DNA from: Desulfobacula sp.
GTDB taxonomy: Bacteria > Desulfobacterota > Desulfobacteria > Desulfobacterales > Desulfobacteraceae
Direction of reading: 5' to 3'
NCBI GenBank assembly: GCA_027858355.1
Contig: JAQICW010000422.1
Span: forward strand, 1-10,585
DNA length: 10,585 bases
The position numbers were made by a program, and so were the translations under genes. Positions 1 to 7,869 of the stretch are shown piece after piece. Position 1 is the stretch's first letter. Each line of letters begins with the position of its first letter. Below the pieces are notes generated by a model. It searched no databases and had not been told where the DNA came from. It was given only the letters and a program-made list of their open reading frames with translations.

Positions 1-294
1 CTTCAACATGAGAAAATGATCTGGGAAAAACAATTTTTCAAATCCGGGAAAAAGGAAGGGATGAAATGGGCGAGGTCTGCCCATTATGAGGATCTTTTAT
101 ACGTAGTTAATATTAATGATACGTATAAATTAACCGAAGATTCAAAAGTCAAAGAATATTTTGAAGAAGTTTATGACACATATGATTTTGAAAAATATAC
201 CATTGATAGCTCTGTTGATCACCAGATGAAGTTTATTGATGGATGGCTTACAGGCGTAAATGAACTCTGGAATCAGGTAAAGGAACAGATCTAA
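1..294 (+). CDS. Small unidentified protein, probably 5'-truncated by the window edge
   Basis: I do not recognise this family. The frame is open from base 1; the first ATG is at 16 (92 residues) but has no convincing ribosome-binding site, so the true start probably lies upstream. The product is hydrophilic and acidic, with no signal peptide or membrane segment. It is rich in Tyr, Phe, Lys and Glu, so it is likely a small soluble helical protein. One visible feature is a spacing motif that occurs twice: F-x2-G-x3-G-x2-W near the start (FKSGKKEGMKW) and F-x2-G-x3-G-x3-W near the end (FIDGWLTGVNELW), which suggests two related half-units. It ends one base before the start of the large activase-type gene, so the two are almost certainly co-transcribed. 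No function can be assigned. I am fairly sure it is a real gene because of this coupling. Confidence 0.6.
   Translation, partial: LQHEKMIWEKQFFKSGKKEGMKWARSAHYEDLLYVVNINDTYKLTEDSKVKEYFEEVYDTYDFEKYTIDSSVDHQMKFIDGWLTGVNELWNQVKEQI
280..284 (+). promoter_or_regulatory. Ribosome-binding site for the activase-type gene
   Basis: AAGGA lies 11 bases before the ATG at 296, inside the last codons of the upstream gene. It supports that ATG as the start and translation within the same transcript as the upstream gene. Confidence 0.5.
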
Positions 295-295
295 A

Positions 296-3200
296 ATGGA
301 ACAAAACTCGAAAAAATTCCCAGAAAAACAGATGGTGCCAGAAATCAGGCCAGACTCAGCTATTCTTGGAATTGATGTTGGATCAGTATCTGTAAATATC
401 GTAACCCTGGATTCCATGGGAAACATTTTTCATCGGGCATCAGCGTATCACCATGGTGAAGTAAAATCCTGTCTTTCAAACCTTTTATCCAATGATAGGA
501 TTAAAAACATAGGATATGTATCAAAAACCGCTTCAACTCCTTCCTATATTTTTTCCCAGGCCATCTTTGATGAACAGGTTTCCTTTATCCGGACCGCTAA
601 ACATCTCCACACAAATTCCTTTCGCGGTATTTTACAGATTGGGGGTGAAAAATTTTCATTAAATCTATTTGATCAACTGGGTAATTATATTGGGTCAAAA
701 AACAACACCTCCTGTGCAGCAGGAACGGGCAGCTTCCTGGATCAGCAGGCTGGAAGGCTGAATCTCTCAGGGTCTGAACAGATCAGCCAACAAGCCATGA
801 AAAACAATAAAAAACGACCGGAAATTGCCACCCGGTGTGCTGTTTTCGCAAAAACCGATTTAATCCATGCCCAACAGGAAGGCTATGATATTGAGCAAAT
901 CTGTGACGGCCTTTGTTTCGGGCTTGCCAAAAATATTGCAAATACCCTGTTCAAGCAAACAACTTCTGATTTAAAAATACTTTTTTGTGGAGGTGTCTCC
1001 AAAAACATTGCTGTTCAGCATCACCTTGAGTCCATAACCGGAATTAAGTTTACCATTGATGAACATTCCCAGTTTTACGGCGCCCTGGGAGCTGCCCTTT
1101 GTTTCAGGGATGATTTAAAAGAAGATTATTATTCTCCCGGTACCTTCAATAAAATTGAGGATTATTTTACAAATATTACCAGTAAAAAAAGTTATCGATA
1201 TCCTGAGCTGGAGCTTACCTTATCTGATTATCCGGATTTTACATGTTTTTTATCCTATGTATTTGAGGGGGTTGAAGTTGATATCTATGAAGATCCATCG
1301 GCTTCTAACATCACCCAGGGATTCCTAGGCCTGGATGTAGGCTCCACCAGCACAAAAAGCATAATCATTGATCAAAACGGAAAACCTGTTGCTGGTTTTT
1401 ATACCCATACTGCATCCAGACCTGTTCAAGCGGTTCAAAAACTTTTTAAGGCCTGTGATAATTTTTTCCATGATCAGCATCTAAACATTGAAATTATTGG
1501 GTGCGGTACAACCGGCTCTGGCAGACGAATCTCCGGGAAAATCATAGGAGCTGATATTGAACCAGATGAAATTACGGCCCATGCTATTGCTGCAGTCAAT
1601 CTTAACAAGCAGGTAGATACCATTATTGAAATCGGTGGCCAGGATGCCAAATTCACCCTGCTCAATGACGGGATGGTGACCTCATCTGTCATGAATTCAG
1701 TATGTGCTGCCGGAACCGGCAGTTTTATCGAGGAACAGGCAGCCAAGCTGGACTGTCCCCTTTCAGAATACTCCTCACGAACCGAAGGGGTAACCTCTCC
1801 TGTTTCAAGCGATAGATGTACAGTTTTCATGGAAAGGGATATTAATTATTTTTTTGCCGAAGGATATGAAAAAAATGAAATCCTGGCTTCGGTACTCCAT
1901 TCTGTGCGGGATAACTACCTGACCAAGGTGGCGAATATTGGAAAAATCGGTAACCATATACTTTTCCAGGGCGCAACTGCCCGAAATAAAGCCCTGGTGG
2001 CAGCCTTTGAACAGAAACTTAAAAAACCCATCCAAGTATCCCGATTCTGCCATTTAACAGGTGCTCTTGGGGTTGCATTACTGGTCAGGGACCAGAAAAA
2101 AAACCAAAAAATTGACCAAAAGGTTGACCAAAAAATTGATTTAACAAGTTTCAGGGGGTTTAACCTGTGGAAAAATAAAATCCCAGTTCGCCAGGAAACC
2201 TGTCTTTTATGTACAAACCATTGCAAACTTACCATTGCAGACATTGACGGTGCCCCCCAGGCCTATGGATTTTTATGCGGCAGGGATTATGAAACACAGA
2301 AAATGGTGCCGAAAAAAAATAGTTATGACCTACTTAGGTTGAGAAATAAAACTACTCGTTTAGAATGTGACACCCCAATAAAACATGATTTTACCATGGG
2401 AATTCCTGCTGCCCTTCATCTGTTCGAAGATATTGAATTCTGGCAACATTTTTTTTCAAACCTGGGAGTCAAAACCCTTACAAGCAAAGGATTAAAAAAT
2501 CCTGTCAAACTCGGGAAAACAATTGCAGGTGCAGAATTTTGTGCTCCGGTTGTCTCTTTGCATGGCCATGTTTCCCATTTGATGGAAAAAGCAGATTATG
2601 TATTTCTTCCCTTTTATTTCGAAGACAAATCAAAGGAAAAGGATACAAGGCGGCAGCAGTGTTATTATACCCAGTTTAGTCCTTCCATTATTGCCTGCTT
2701 ACAGGCATTGGATCAAAAAAAGCTGGTATCACCGATCATTAAATATTTATATACCAGTTTTCACACGAAAATGGAGTTATACAAATCCCTAAAAGCAATC
2801 TCCAACAAATTCTCATTTTTTGATATTTCCCTGGCCTATGACCGGGCATTGGAGTTTAAGAATGAAAACCAGATAAAATTAAAAGCATTATATGAAAAGC
2901 ACAAAAAACAAATGCCTGGGATTAAGGCCCTTCTTCTGGGACGGCCCTATACGGTTCTCTCAGAATCAATGAACAACAAAATTCCCAGACTTTTTGAAAA
3001 TCTCGGGGTAAAAACATTTTTTCAGGATATGCTGGATACCCAAGACCATGATTTTTCACTGATCCAGCCCCTGCTTACAGAAATTCACTGGCAGCATGGG
3101 GCAAAAATTCTGGAAGCCGCCTATATTGCCGCCACCACAGAAGATCTATACCCTGTATATATAACTTCGTTCAAATGTGCTCCAGATTCATTTGGAGTCG

Positions 3201-4603
3201 ATTATTTTAAAGAAATAATGGAGCATTTCAATAAACCTTATCTGGTTCTTGAACTGGATGAACATGATTCAAGCGTTGGGTATGAAACAAGGATTGAAGC
3301 GGCTGTCCGGTCCTTTTCCAATCATTATAATCTAAAAGAAAAAAAACTTCCCCAGAAGAACAAATCCTTTGATCCTTTCTATGCCGGGTCCCCTTTAAAT
3401 GGACCTTTGGATAAAAAAACCATTATTTTCCCCAACTGGGATTCATTCTCAGGTCGTCTCATCGTGGCAACCCTTAAAAACCAGGGATACAATGCTCTGT
3501 TAATGGAAGAGAATCAAAAGACTCTTAAACAGAGCATCCTGACTAATACAGGGCAGTGCATACCCCTTAATGCCATTGCAGCAGGATTTATTCATACCGT
3601 TAAAAAACACGGGCTTGATCCGTCCCAGGCAGTGCTATGGCTCAGCAAGTCTGACATTGCCTGCAATATAAAAATGTATCCTTATCACATCAACAAAATC
3701 CTTGAACGGGAGCAGAACGGATTTGAACATTCAAGTGTCTACAAAGGGGAATTGTCATTGTTTGATATTTCCTTTAAAGCATCCACAAATACTTATTTTG
3801 CCTATATGTTCGGTGGTTTTCTCAGAAGTATTGGGTGTAAAATAAGGCCCTATGAGGTCAATAAGGGAGAAACAGACCAGGTCCTTGCCAAAGCCTTGTC
3901 CATCATTGAAACGGCTTTCCTCACCGGCGGATCCAAAGAAAAGGCCTTACAGGAAGCCATTCCCATGTTTAACAAAATCCAGGTCAAAAAGGATAGAAAC
4001 CGTCCCAAGGTTGGCATCTTCGGGGATCTCTATGTAAGGGATAATGACATCATGAATCAGGATCTGGTTCATTTTATCGAAGAAAACGGCGGGGAAGTTG
4101 TAACCACACCCTATTATAAATTCATCAAAATCATTGCCAATTCATATTTTAGAAAATGGTTCAAGGAAGGCAAATACCTGAGTCTTATCTCAAAGAAAGC
4201 TTTGTTTACGGCAATGACGGCAATGGAAAAAAAGTATTATAAATATTTTGAACCCATATTAAAAGAATCAGATTTTATTTTGAGTGATTCCTATGAAAAC
4301 CTTTTGGAGCAATACGGAATCCTTCCCGAACATACGGGTGAATCCATGGATAATATCTTGAAGATTCACCATATCACCCATGAACATCCGGATCTTAGAC
4401 TTCTGGTCCAGGCCAATCCTGCATTCTGCTGCCCCGGACTTGTGACCGAAGCCATGGCAGCCAAAATTGAGACAAAAACAAAAGTGCCCATTGTCAGTAT
4501 TACCTATGACCTTTCCGGAGGAAATAAAAACAAGGTAATTATTCCATTTCTCAAATATTTACGGAATCAATCCTATTCCCACAACGAGAAGGTTTCGGTC
4601 TGA
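296..4603 (+). CDS. Giant 2-hydroxyacyl-CoA dehydratase activase-type protein (two BadF/BcrA-type ATPase modules plus DUF2229/HgdB-like region)
   Basis: Two ASKHA-fold ATPase modules are seen in one chain. Module 1 (about residues 22-272) has the phosphate loop IDVGS (26-30), the IGGEK loop (115-119), CAAGTG (Cys140) and RCAVF (Cys181). Module 2 (about 342-600) has LDVGSTST (346-353), IGGQD (446-450), CAAGTG (Cys470) and RCTVF (Cys508). In the HgdC/BadFG family these two cysteines per module ligate a [4Fe-4S] cluster that passes an electron to the dehydratase on ATP hydrolysis. After a (D/N)QK-repeat linker (599-615) comes CLLCTNHC (636-643), then a DUF2229-like region (about 697-800). A long HgdB-like C-terminus follows, with scattered cysteines (961, 1088, 1123, 1378, 1379). 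No signal peptide is seen, so it is cytoplasmic. The length (1435) far exceeds the roughly 260 residues of simple activators but is known for 'CoA-substrate-specific enzyme activase' fusions. The substrate is unknown and no separate dehydratase genes are in the window. The family call is secure; the reaction is not. Confidence 0.9.
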   Translation: MEQNSKKFPEKQMVPEIRPDSAILGIDVGSVSVNIVTLDSMGNIFHRASAYHHGEVKSCLSNLLSNDRIKNIGYVSKTASTPSYIFSQAIFDEQVSFIRTAKHLHTNSFRGILQIGGEKFSLNLFDQLGNYIGSKNNTSCAAGTGSFLDQQAGRLNLSGSEQISQQAMKNNKKRPEIATRCAVFAKTDLIHAQQEGYDIEQICDGLCFGLAKNIANTLFKQTTSDLKILFCGGVSKNIAVQHHLESITGIKFTIDEHSQFYGALGAALCFRDDLKEDYYSPGTFNKIEDYFTNITSKKSYRYPELELTLSDYPDFTCFLSYVFEGVEVDIYEDPSASNITQGFLGLDVGSTSTKSIIIDQNGKPVAGFYTHTASRPVQAVQKLFKACDNFFHDQHLNIEIIGCGTTGSGRRISGKIIGADIEPDEITAHAIAAVNLNKQVDTIIEIGGQDAKFTLLNDGMVTSSVMNSVCAAGTGSFIEEQAAKLDCPLSEYSSRTEGVTSPVSSDRCTVFMERDINYFFAEGYEKNEILASVLHSVRDNYLTKVANIGKIGNHILFQGATARNKALVAAFEQKLKKPIQVSRFCHLTGALGVALLVRDQKKNQKIDQKVDQKIDLTSFRGFNLWKNKIPVRQETCLLCTNHCKLTIADIDGAPQAYGFLCGRDYETQKMVPKKNSYDLLRLRNKTTRLECDTPIKHDFTMGIPAALHLFEDIEFWQHFFSNLGVKTLTSKGLKNPVKLGKTIAGAEFCAPVVSLHGHVSHLMEKADYVFLPFYFEDKSKEKDTRRQQCYYTQFSPSIIACLQALDQKKLVSPIIKYLYTSFHTKMELYKSLKAISNKFSFFDISLAYDRALEFKNENQIKLKALYEKHKKQMPGIKALLLGRPYTVLSESMNNKIPRLFENLGVKTFFQDMLDTQDHDFSLIQPLLTEIHWQHGAKILEAAYIAATTEDLYPVYITSFKCAPDSFGVDYFKEIMEHFNKPYLVLELDEHDSSVGYETRIEAAVRSFSNHYNLKEKKLPQKNKSFDPFYAGSPLNGPLDKKTIIFPNWDSFSGRLIVATLKNQGYNALLMEENQKTLKQSILTNTGQCIPLNAIAAGFIHTVKKHGLDPSQAVLWLSKSDIACNIKMYPYHINKILEREQNGFEHSSVYKGELSLFDISFKASTNTYFAYMFGGFLRSIGCKIRPYEVNKGETDQVLAKALSIIETAFLTGGSKEKALQEAIPMFNKIQVKKDRNRPKVGIFGDLYVRDNDIMNQDLVHFIEENGGEVVTTPYYKFIKIIANSYFRKWFKEGKYLSLISKKALFTAMTAMEKKYYKYFEPILKESDFILSDSYENLLEQYGILPEHTGESMDNILKIHHITHEHPDLRLLVQANPAFCCPGLVTEAMAAKIETKTKVPIVSITYDLSGGNKNKVIIPFLKYLRNQSYSHNEKVSV
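2090..2140 (+). repeat. Four 12-bp tandem repeats coding a (D/N)QK(K/I/V) linker
   Basis: Units start at 2090, 2102, 2114 and 2126, followed by GAT. They read gaccagaaaaaa, aaccaaaaaatt, gaccaaaaggtt and gaccaaaaaatt. The period is a multiple of three, so copy changes would keep the frame. They encode residues 599-615 of the activase-type protein, a charged, probably flexible linker between the second ATPase module and the cysteine-rich segment. Confidence 0.75.
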
Positions 4604-5397
4604 CGTTCACCCGGGAGATAGGGTTTGAGGTCAGGGTATTTGAGCAGGAATTTATTTTGAAATTCAATGCGCTGGACATTGAATGTATTATGGGCATCAA
4701 CGGCTCTGCGATACCTTAGGTAGTATTCATCATAATTTTTTAAATGCTCCTGGGTTTTATGCTCTGTGATATTATAAAAGTTTGTATAGGAATATTTGAG
4801 CAGGGCTTGAAAATCATTTACATAGGTTTCAAGGCTATTGTAATGAAGCATGACATTTCGATTGGTATAAAACTGCTGAATACCATAGACCCAGTTTAGA
4901 TTTTTTTTAGCAAGATAGGATTTATGATCAAATATAAACTTATTAAGTTGATTTATGGCAAATTGATTTTTAGAAAAAATTGTCCTTAGGGTTTCAATAA
5001 ATTCAATGGTATGTTTCAGCTCTTTGATCCGTGAATCAACCTTGGAAAGGTGTTCAAGGGTCCCCAGGGCCCTGTCCAATTCAAAAGTGGTCGTCTTTAA
5101 GTCGTCACTAAGCTGAATGATCTGGCGTGTGATGGGCGGCAAATTATTGTATTTGTATTTTTCCTTCATGTTGGAATAGATATAAAATTCAGACACAGAA
5201 ACCACCATAAAAGTGATCATAAACACCATAAACAGAATCATCCCCTCAGTCTTCCGGGATTTGAAGATAAAATAGGGAGTTGTCACAGGGGCGATAAACA
5301 CCATGGCAGCCCACCATTTGGGATGTTTTTTTCCACGACATTCAGAAAGCATCAGGCCAGACAATATTAGTACAAATGGAAAATAAATATAATACAA
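4573..5397 (-). CDS. Unidentified membrane protein with N-terminal helices and an alpha-helical tail, last gene of the murA-comEC operon
   Basis: I do not recognise this 274-residue family. Three hydrophobic stretches are visible at about residues 2-17, 28-46 and 53-75. The rest (about 80-274) is polar and helical, with a heptad-like stretch around 95-145 (LSDDLKTTTFELDRAL onward) that may be a coiled coil, then a Tyr/Asn-rich part. This fits an inner-membrane protein with a large soluble domain. Its start lies three bases after the comEC stop, and its ribosome-binding site AAAGGCGG sits inside the last comEC codons, so the two are translationally coupled. The context suggests a role linked to ComEC or the envelope, but that is inference only. 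Its 3' end overlaps the convergent activase-type gene by 31 bp. I am confident it is a real gene and cannot give a function. Confidence 0.8.
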   Translation of the reverse strand: MYYIYFPFVLILSGLMLSECRGKKHPKWWAAMVFIAPVTTPYFIFKSRKTEGMILFMVFMITFMVVSVSEFYIYSNMKEKYKYNNLPPITRQIIQLSDDLKTTTFELDRALGTLEHLSKVDSRIKELKHTIEFIETLRTIFSKNQFAINQLNKFIFDHKSYLAKKNLNWVYGIQQFYTNRNVMLHYNSLETYVNDFQALLKYSYTNFYNITEHKTQEHLKNYDEYYLRYRRAVDAHNTFNVQRIEFQNKFLLKYPDLKPYLPGERQTETFSLWE

Positions 5398-5400
5398 GGT

Positions 5401-7839
5401 TTATCCGCCTTTATGGGTTACTATGTGATAAACAATACCGTCAGAGGAGATGGTGACAGCTCCGTCAAGATCTGTTCTAAACACCTTATATCCCCTGCTA
5501 TAATAGTTTTCCAGAACATTTTGGTTTGGAAAGCCGTATCTGTTCTTATAGCCGCAGGATATTATTACACTTTCCGAGTTTACTTTATCAAGTAAAATTT
5601 TACTGCTTGAACTTGCGCTGCCATGGTGGGGAGAAAGCAGTATCAAGGATGCCAAGCTTTTATCCTTTTTCTTAGAAAGAATCATTTCCCTTTCAAAGAG
5701 TATATCTCCTGGAAAAACCATGGAAAATAAATCATAGCGAATCTTAAAAACAAGTGAATTATTATTCAGACCAGGGGAAAATTGCCCAGGACCAGACACA
5801 TAAAAGGACAGACAGGTTTTGCTAAAATTAAGTTTTTTGTCTCCTGGGCCAGGGTGCCAGATTTTTATATTTTTTTCATGGCACAGGGTGATAATATCCT
5901 TAAAGGCTTTACTGGAAGTAATATCCTGATTTTTTATCAGCATATTGACCTTGAAATTTTCAAAGATATAAACCAGGCCCTTTAAATGATCGGATTCAGG
6001 ATGGGTTAAAATAACTGCATCCAGGTTAAGGATTTTTTTTGTCCACAAAAATGGCGCCACCACATAACGGCCAAGATCAAAACTGAATTGGCCTGAAAAT
6101 CCTCCTCCATCCACCAAAATATTTTTACCTTCAATGGTCTGAATCAAGGCGCTATTGCCTTGGCCTACATCCAGAATGGTAATGGTCATTTTTCCGGAAA
6201 AAAACTTATCTTTCACCCCAATACCGACACAAAGAACGCCTGACAGCAATACCATGGTTAAAAGCACTATACCTATCTTTTTTTGGCGGAAAAGGTATAA
6301 GAAAACAGCCCCAAGAAAAAGATAAATCAAAGCCACTTCCAAGGCAGTAAGAGTAATGATTCTGGACCATGAAAAACTAAAACCAGTCAAATATTTAATA
6401 TAGCCAATACAAAAACCAAGGATCACCTGGCACAAATCTGCAAAAATCATGGATAGAGAAGGATAAAAAAAGAGAAAAAAAAGAGCGAGAAATCCAAGGG
6501 GAAGACAAATAAATCCCATCAGCGGTACAAGCAGCAGGTTTGCCATAATTTGCACATGGGAAACCATGTTAAAATAATGGGCAATCAAAGGAAAAGTTCC
6601 AAGTCCTGCAAAAAAAGTAACCAGAGCCGCAATAATCACAGTGGTCAGTATATTTTTTTTTAGTATCCATCCACGTTTCCTGATCAATGAAAATCCAATT
6701 ATAATAAAAAACAATGCCGTAAAGGATAATTGAAAGGATATGGATAACAGGGCTGTACTGTCCATGATAAGAATAAGAGCCGCTGCAAGGGCCAGGGTGT
6801 TTAAAGGATCATTCTCTTTTTCACCCATAAAAGAAACCATGAAAACAGCTGTCATGATAAAGGCCCTCTGGGTGGAAGGAGAAAATCCTGAAAAAACAGC
6901 ATAAAAAAATAATGGAACCAGGGTCAGTATTCCTGCTGCTTTTTTTGCGGTTCCTGTGATCAAAATCTGGGGAAACCGTGCAAGAAGGAAATAAAATAGA
7001 AAAAAGAAAATCAAGGCCACTATGGAAAGATGAAGACCTGAAATGGCAAGGATATGGGAAGCACCAGCCTTTGAAAAAATATCTCTGAGTTCCAGGGGAA
7101 TCACTTCTTTTTTACCTGTGATCAAGGCTGTTAGAATTGCTGCGGCATCCTTGTTCTCCATTGTGTCCATGGTGAAATAAAAGAAACGATTCCTGACTTG
7201 CTCAATGATACGGATAATTTTTGTATAAAAAGGAATTGGATACTGGGTTAGTTTTGTAATTTTTTGGGAATATGCATAGGCAGAACCAAAAATCCCCTGG
7301 GATTTCATATATTTTTCATATTCAAACCCCTTGGGATTTGAAAAATTTCGAATAGGTTTTAAGGGGCTTTTAAATTGGATGATGTCGCCATATTGAAAGA
7401 AAACCCCCTGGTTACCATAGATATTTACAATTATCCGACCATTTACCTGATCAGGTTCATTGTCTTTTTTTTCAAGGGAACTGCAATCAAGGGTTATCCT
7501 CTGTTTATGGAAATAATGCTTTGAAAAAGATACAACCCTGCCTGTAATGGTATATTTGGATGAATCTGTATAATTTGAAATATGATCATATGGAAAAACC
7601 GGGTTCAGCACCCCGGCAATGGAAAAAAATCCCCAGGCCATTGCCATAAAGCTGAGACCAAAAACAAAGGGTTTTAATTTAACTATAAAAAAAGAAATAG
7701 AAAAAAGAACTATCAGACAGACTGGTGCATAGATTACAAATGGGGTATCAGGCCGGGCATTACCTGCAAGGATTCCTGCGATCAGGAAAATGATCACAGG
7801 AAAAAGCTGTGGATGGACAGGATTCACTAATCTTTTCAC
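5401..7839 (-). CDS. comEC: ComEC/Rec2 family DNA-uptake channel protein
   Basis: ComEC forms the inner-membrane channel through which single-stranded DNA enters during natural transformation. All three expected parts are visible in 812 residues, a normal full length. First is an N-terminal membrane segment with an OB-like domain (DUF4131; about 10-200). Next is the multi-helix Competence domain (about 225-520) with the hallmark HILAISGLHLS (262-272), FSPSTQRAFIM (319-329), FQLSF (369-373) and NLLLVPL (434-440). Last is a metallo-beta-lactamase-like C-terminal domain (about 550-805) with LDVGQGNS (556-563), LVDGGG (575-580), metal-binding HPESDH (613-618), PGDI (710-713) and SPHHGS (736-741). 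The key metal-ligand motifs are intact, so it looks functional. The start is GTG at 7839; the nearby upstream ATG is out of frame and runs into TGA, and an in-frame TAA lies further up. It follows murA after 30 bp without a terminator. No other competence genes are in the window, so actual transformability is unproven. Confidence 0.95.
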   Translation of the reverse strand: MKRLVNPVHPQLFPVIIFLIAGILAGNARPDTPFVIYAPVCLIVLFSISFFIVKLKPFVFGLSFMAMAWGFFSIAGVLNPVFPYDHISNYTDSSKYTITGRVVSFSKHYFHKQRITLDCSSLEKKDNEPDQVNGRIIVNIYGNQGVFFQYGDIIQFKSPLKPIRNFSNPKGFEYEKYMKSQGIFGSAYAYSQKITKLTQYPIPFYTKIIRIIEQVRNRFFYFTMDTMENKDAAAILTALITGKKEVIPLELRDIFSKAGASHILAISGLHLSIVALIFFFLFYFLLARFPQILITGTAKKAAGILTLVPLFFYAVFSGFSPSTQRAFIMTAVFMVSFMGEKENDPLNTLALAAALILIMDSTALLSISFQLSFTALFFIIIGFSLIRKRGWILKKNILTTVIIAALVTFFAGLGTFPLIAHYFNMVSHVQIMANLLLVPLMGFICLPLGFLALFFLFFYPSLSMIFADLCQVILGFCIGYIKYLTGFSFSWSRIITLTALEVALIYLFLGAVFLYLFRQKKIGIVLLTMVLLSGVLCVGIGVKDKFFSGKMTITILDVGQGNSALIQTIEGKNILVDGGGFSGQFSFDLGRYVVAPFLWTKKILNLDAVILTHPESDHLKGLVYIFENFKVNMLIKNQDITSSKAFKDIITLCHEKNIKIWHPGPGDKKLNFSKTCLSFYVSGPGQFSPGLNNNSLVFKIRYDLFSMVFPGDILFEREMILSKKKDKSLASLILLSPHHGSASSSSKILLDKVNSESVIISCGYKNRYGFPNQNVLENYYSRGYKVFRTDLDGAVTISSDGIVYHIVTHKGG
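5405..5412 (-). promoter_or_regulatory. Ribosome-binding site of the membrane protein, inside the comEC 3' end
   Basis: On the - strand AAAGGCGG, close to the AGGAGG consensus, ends 7 bases before the ATG at 5397. It lies within the last codons of comEC and so ties translation of the two genes together and supports this start. Confidence 0.6.
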
Positions 7840-7869
7840 ATAACCATACCTGTATAAAAAATTTTATTA

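Noticed and set aside
2090..2140. Tandem repeats considered as a CRISPR or integration-host site
   Set aside because: The units are only 12 bp with no spacers and lie in frame inside a conserved gene as a charged linker.
1474..2244. Three overlapping - strand frames opposite the activase-type gene
   Set aside because: They are antisense to strongly conserved ATPase motifs (IGGQD, CAAGTG) on the + strand and carry no recognisable domain of their own.
4604..4640. Possible terminator between the convergent activase and membrane protein genes
   Set aside because: Only very short, imperfect inverted matches and no T-tract are present.
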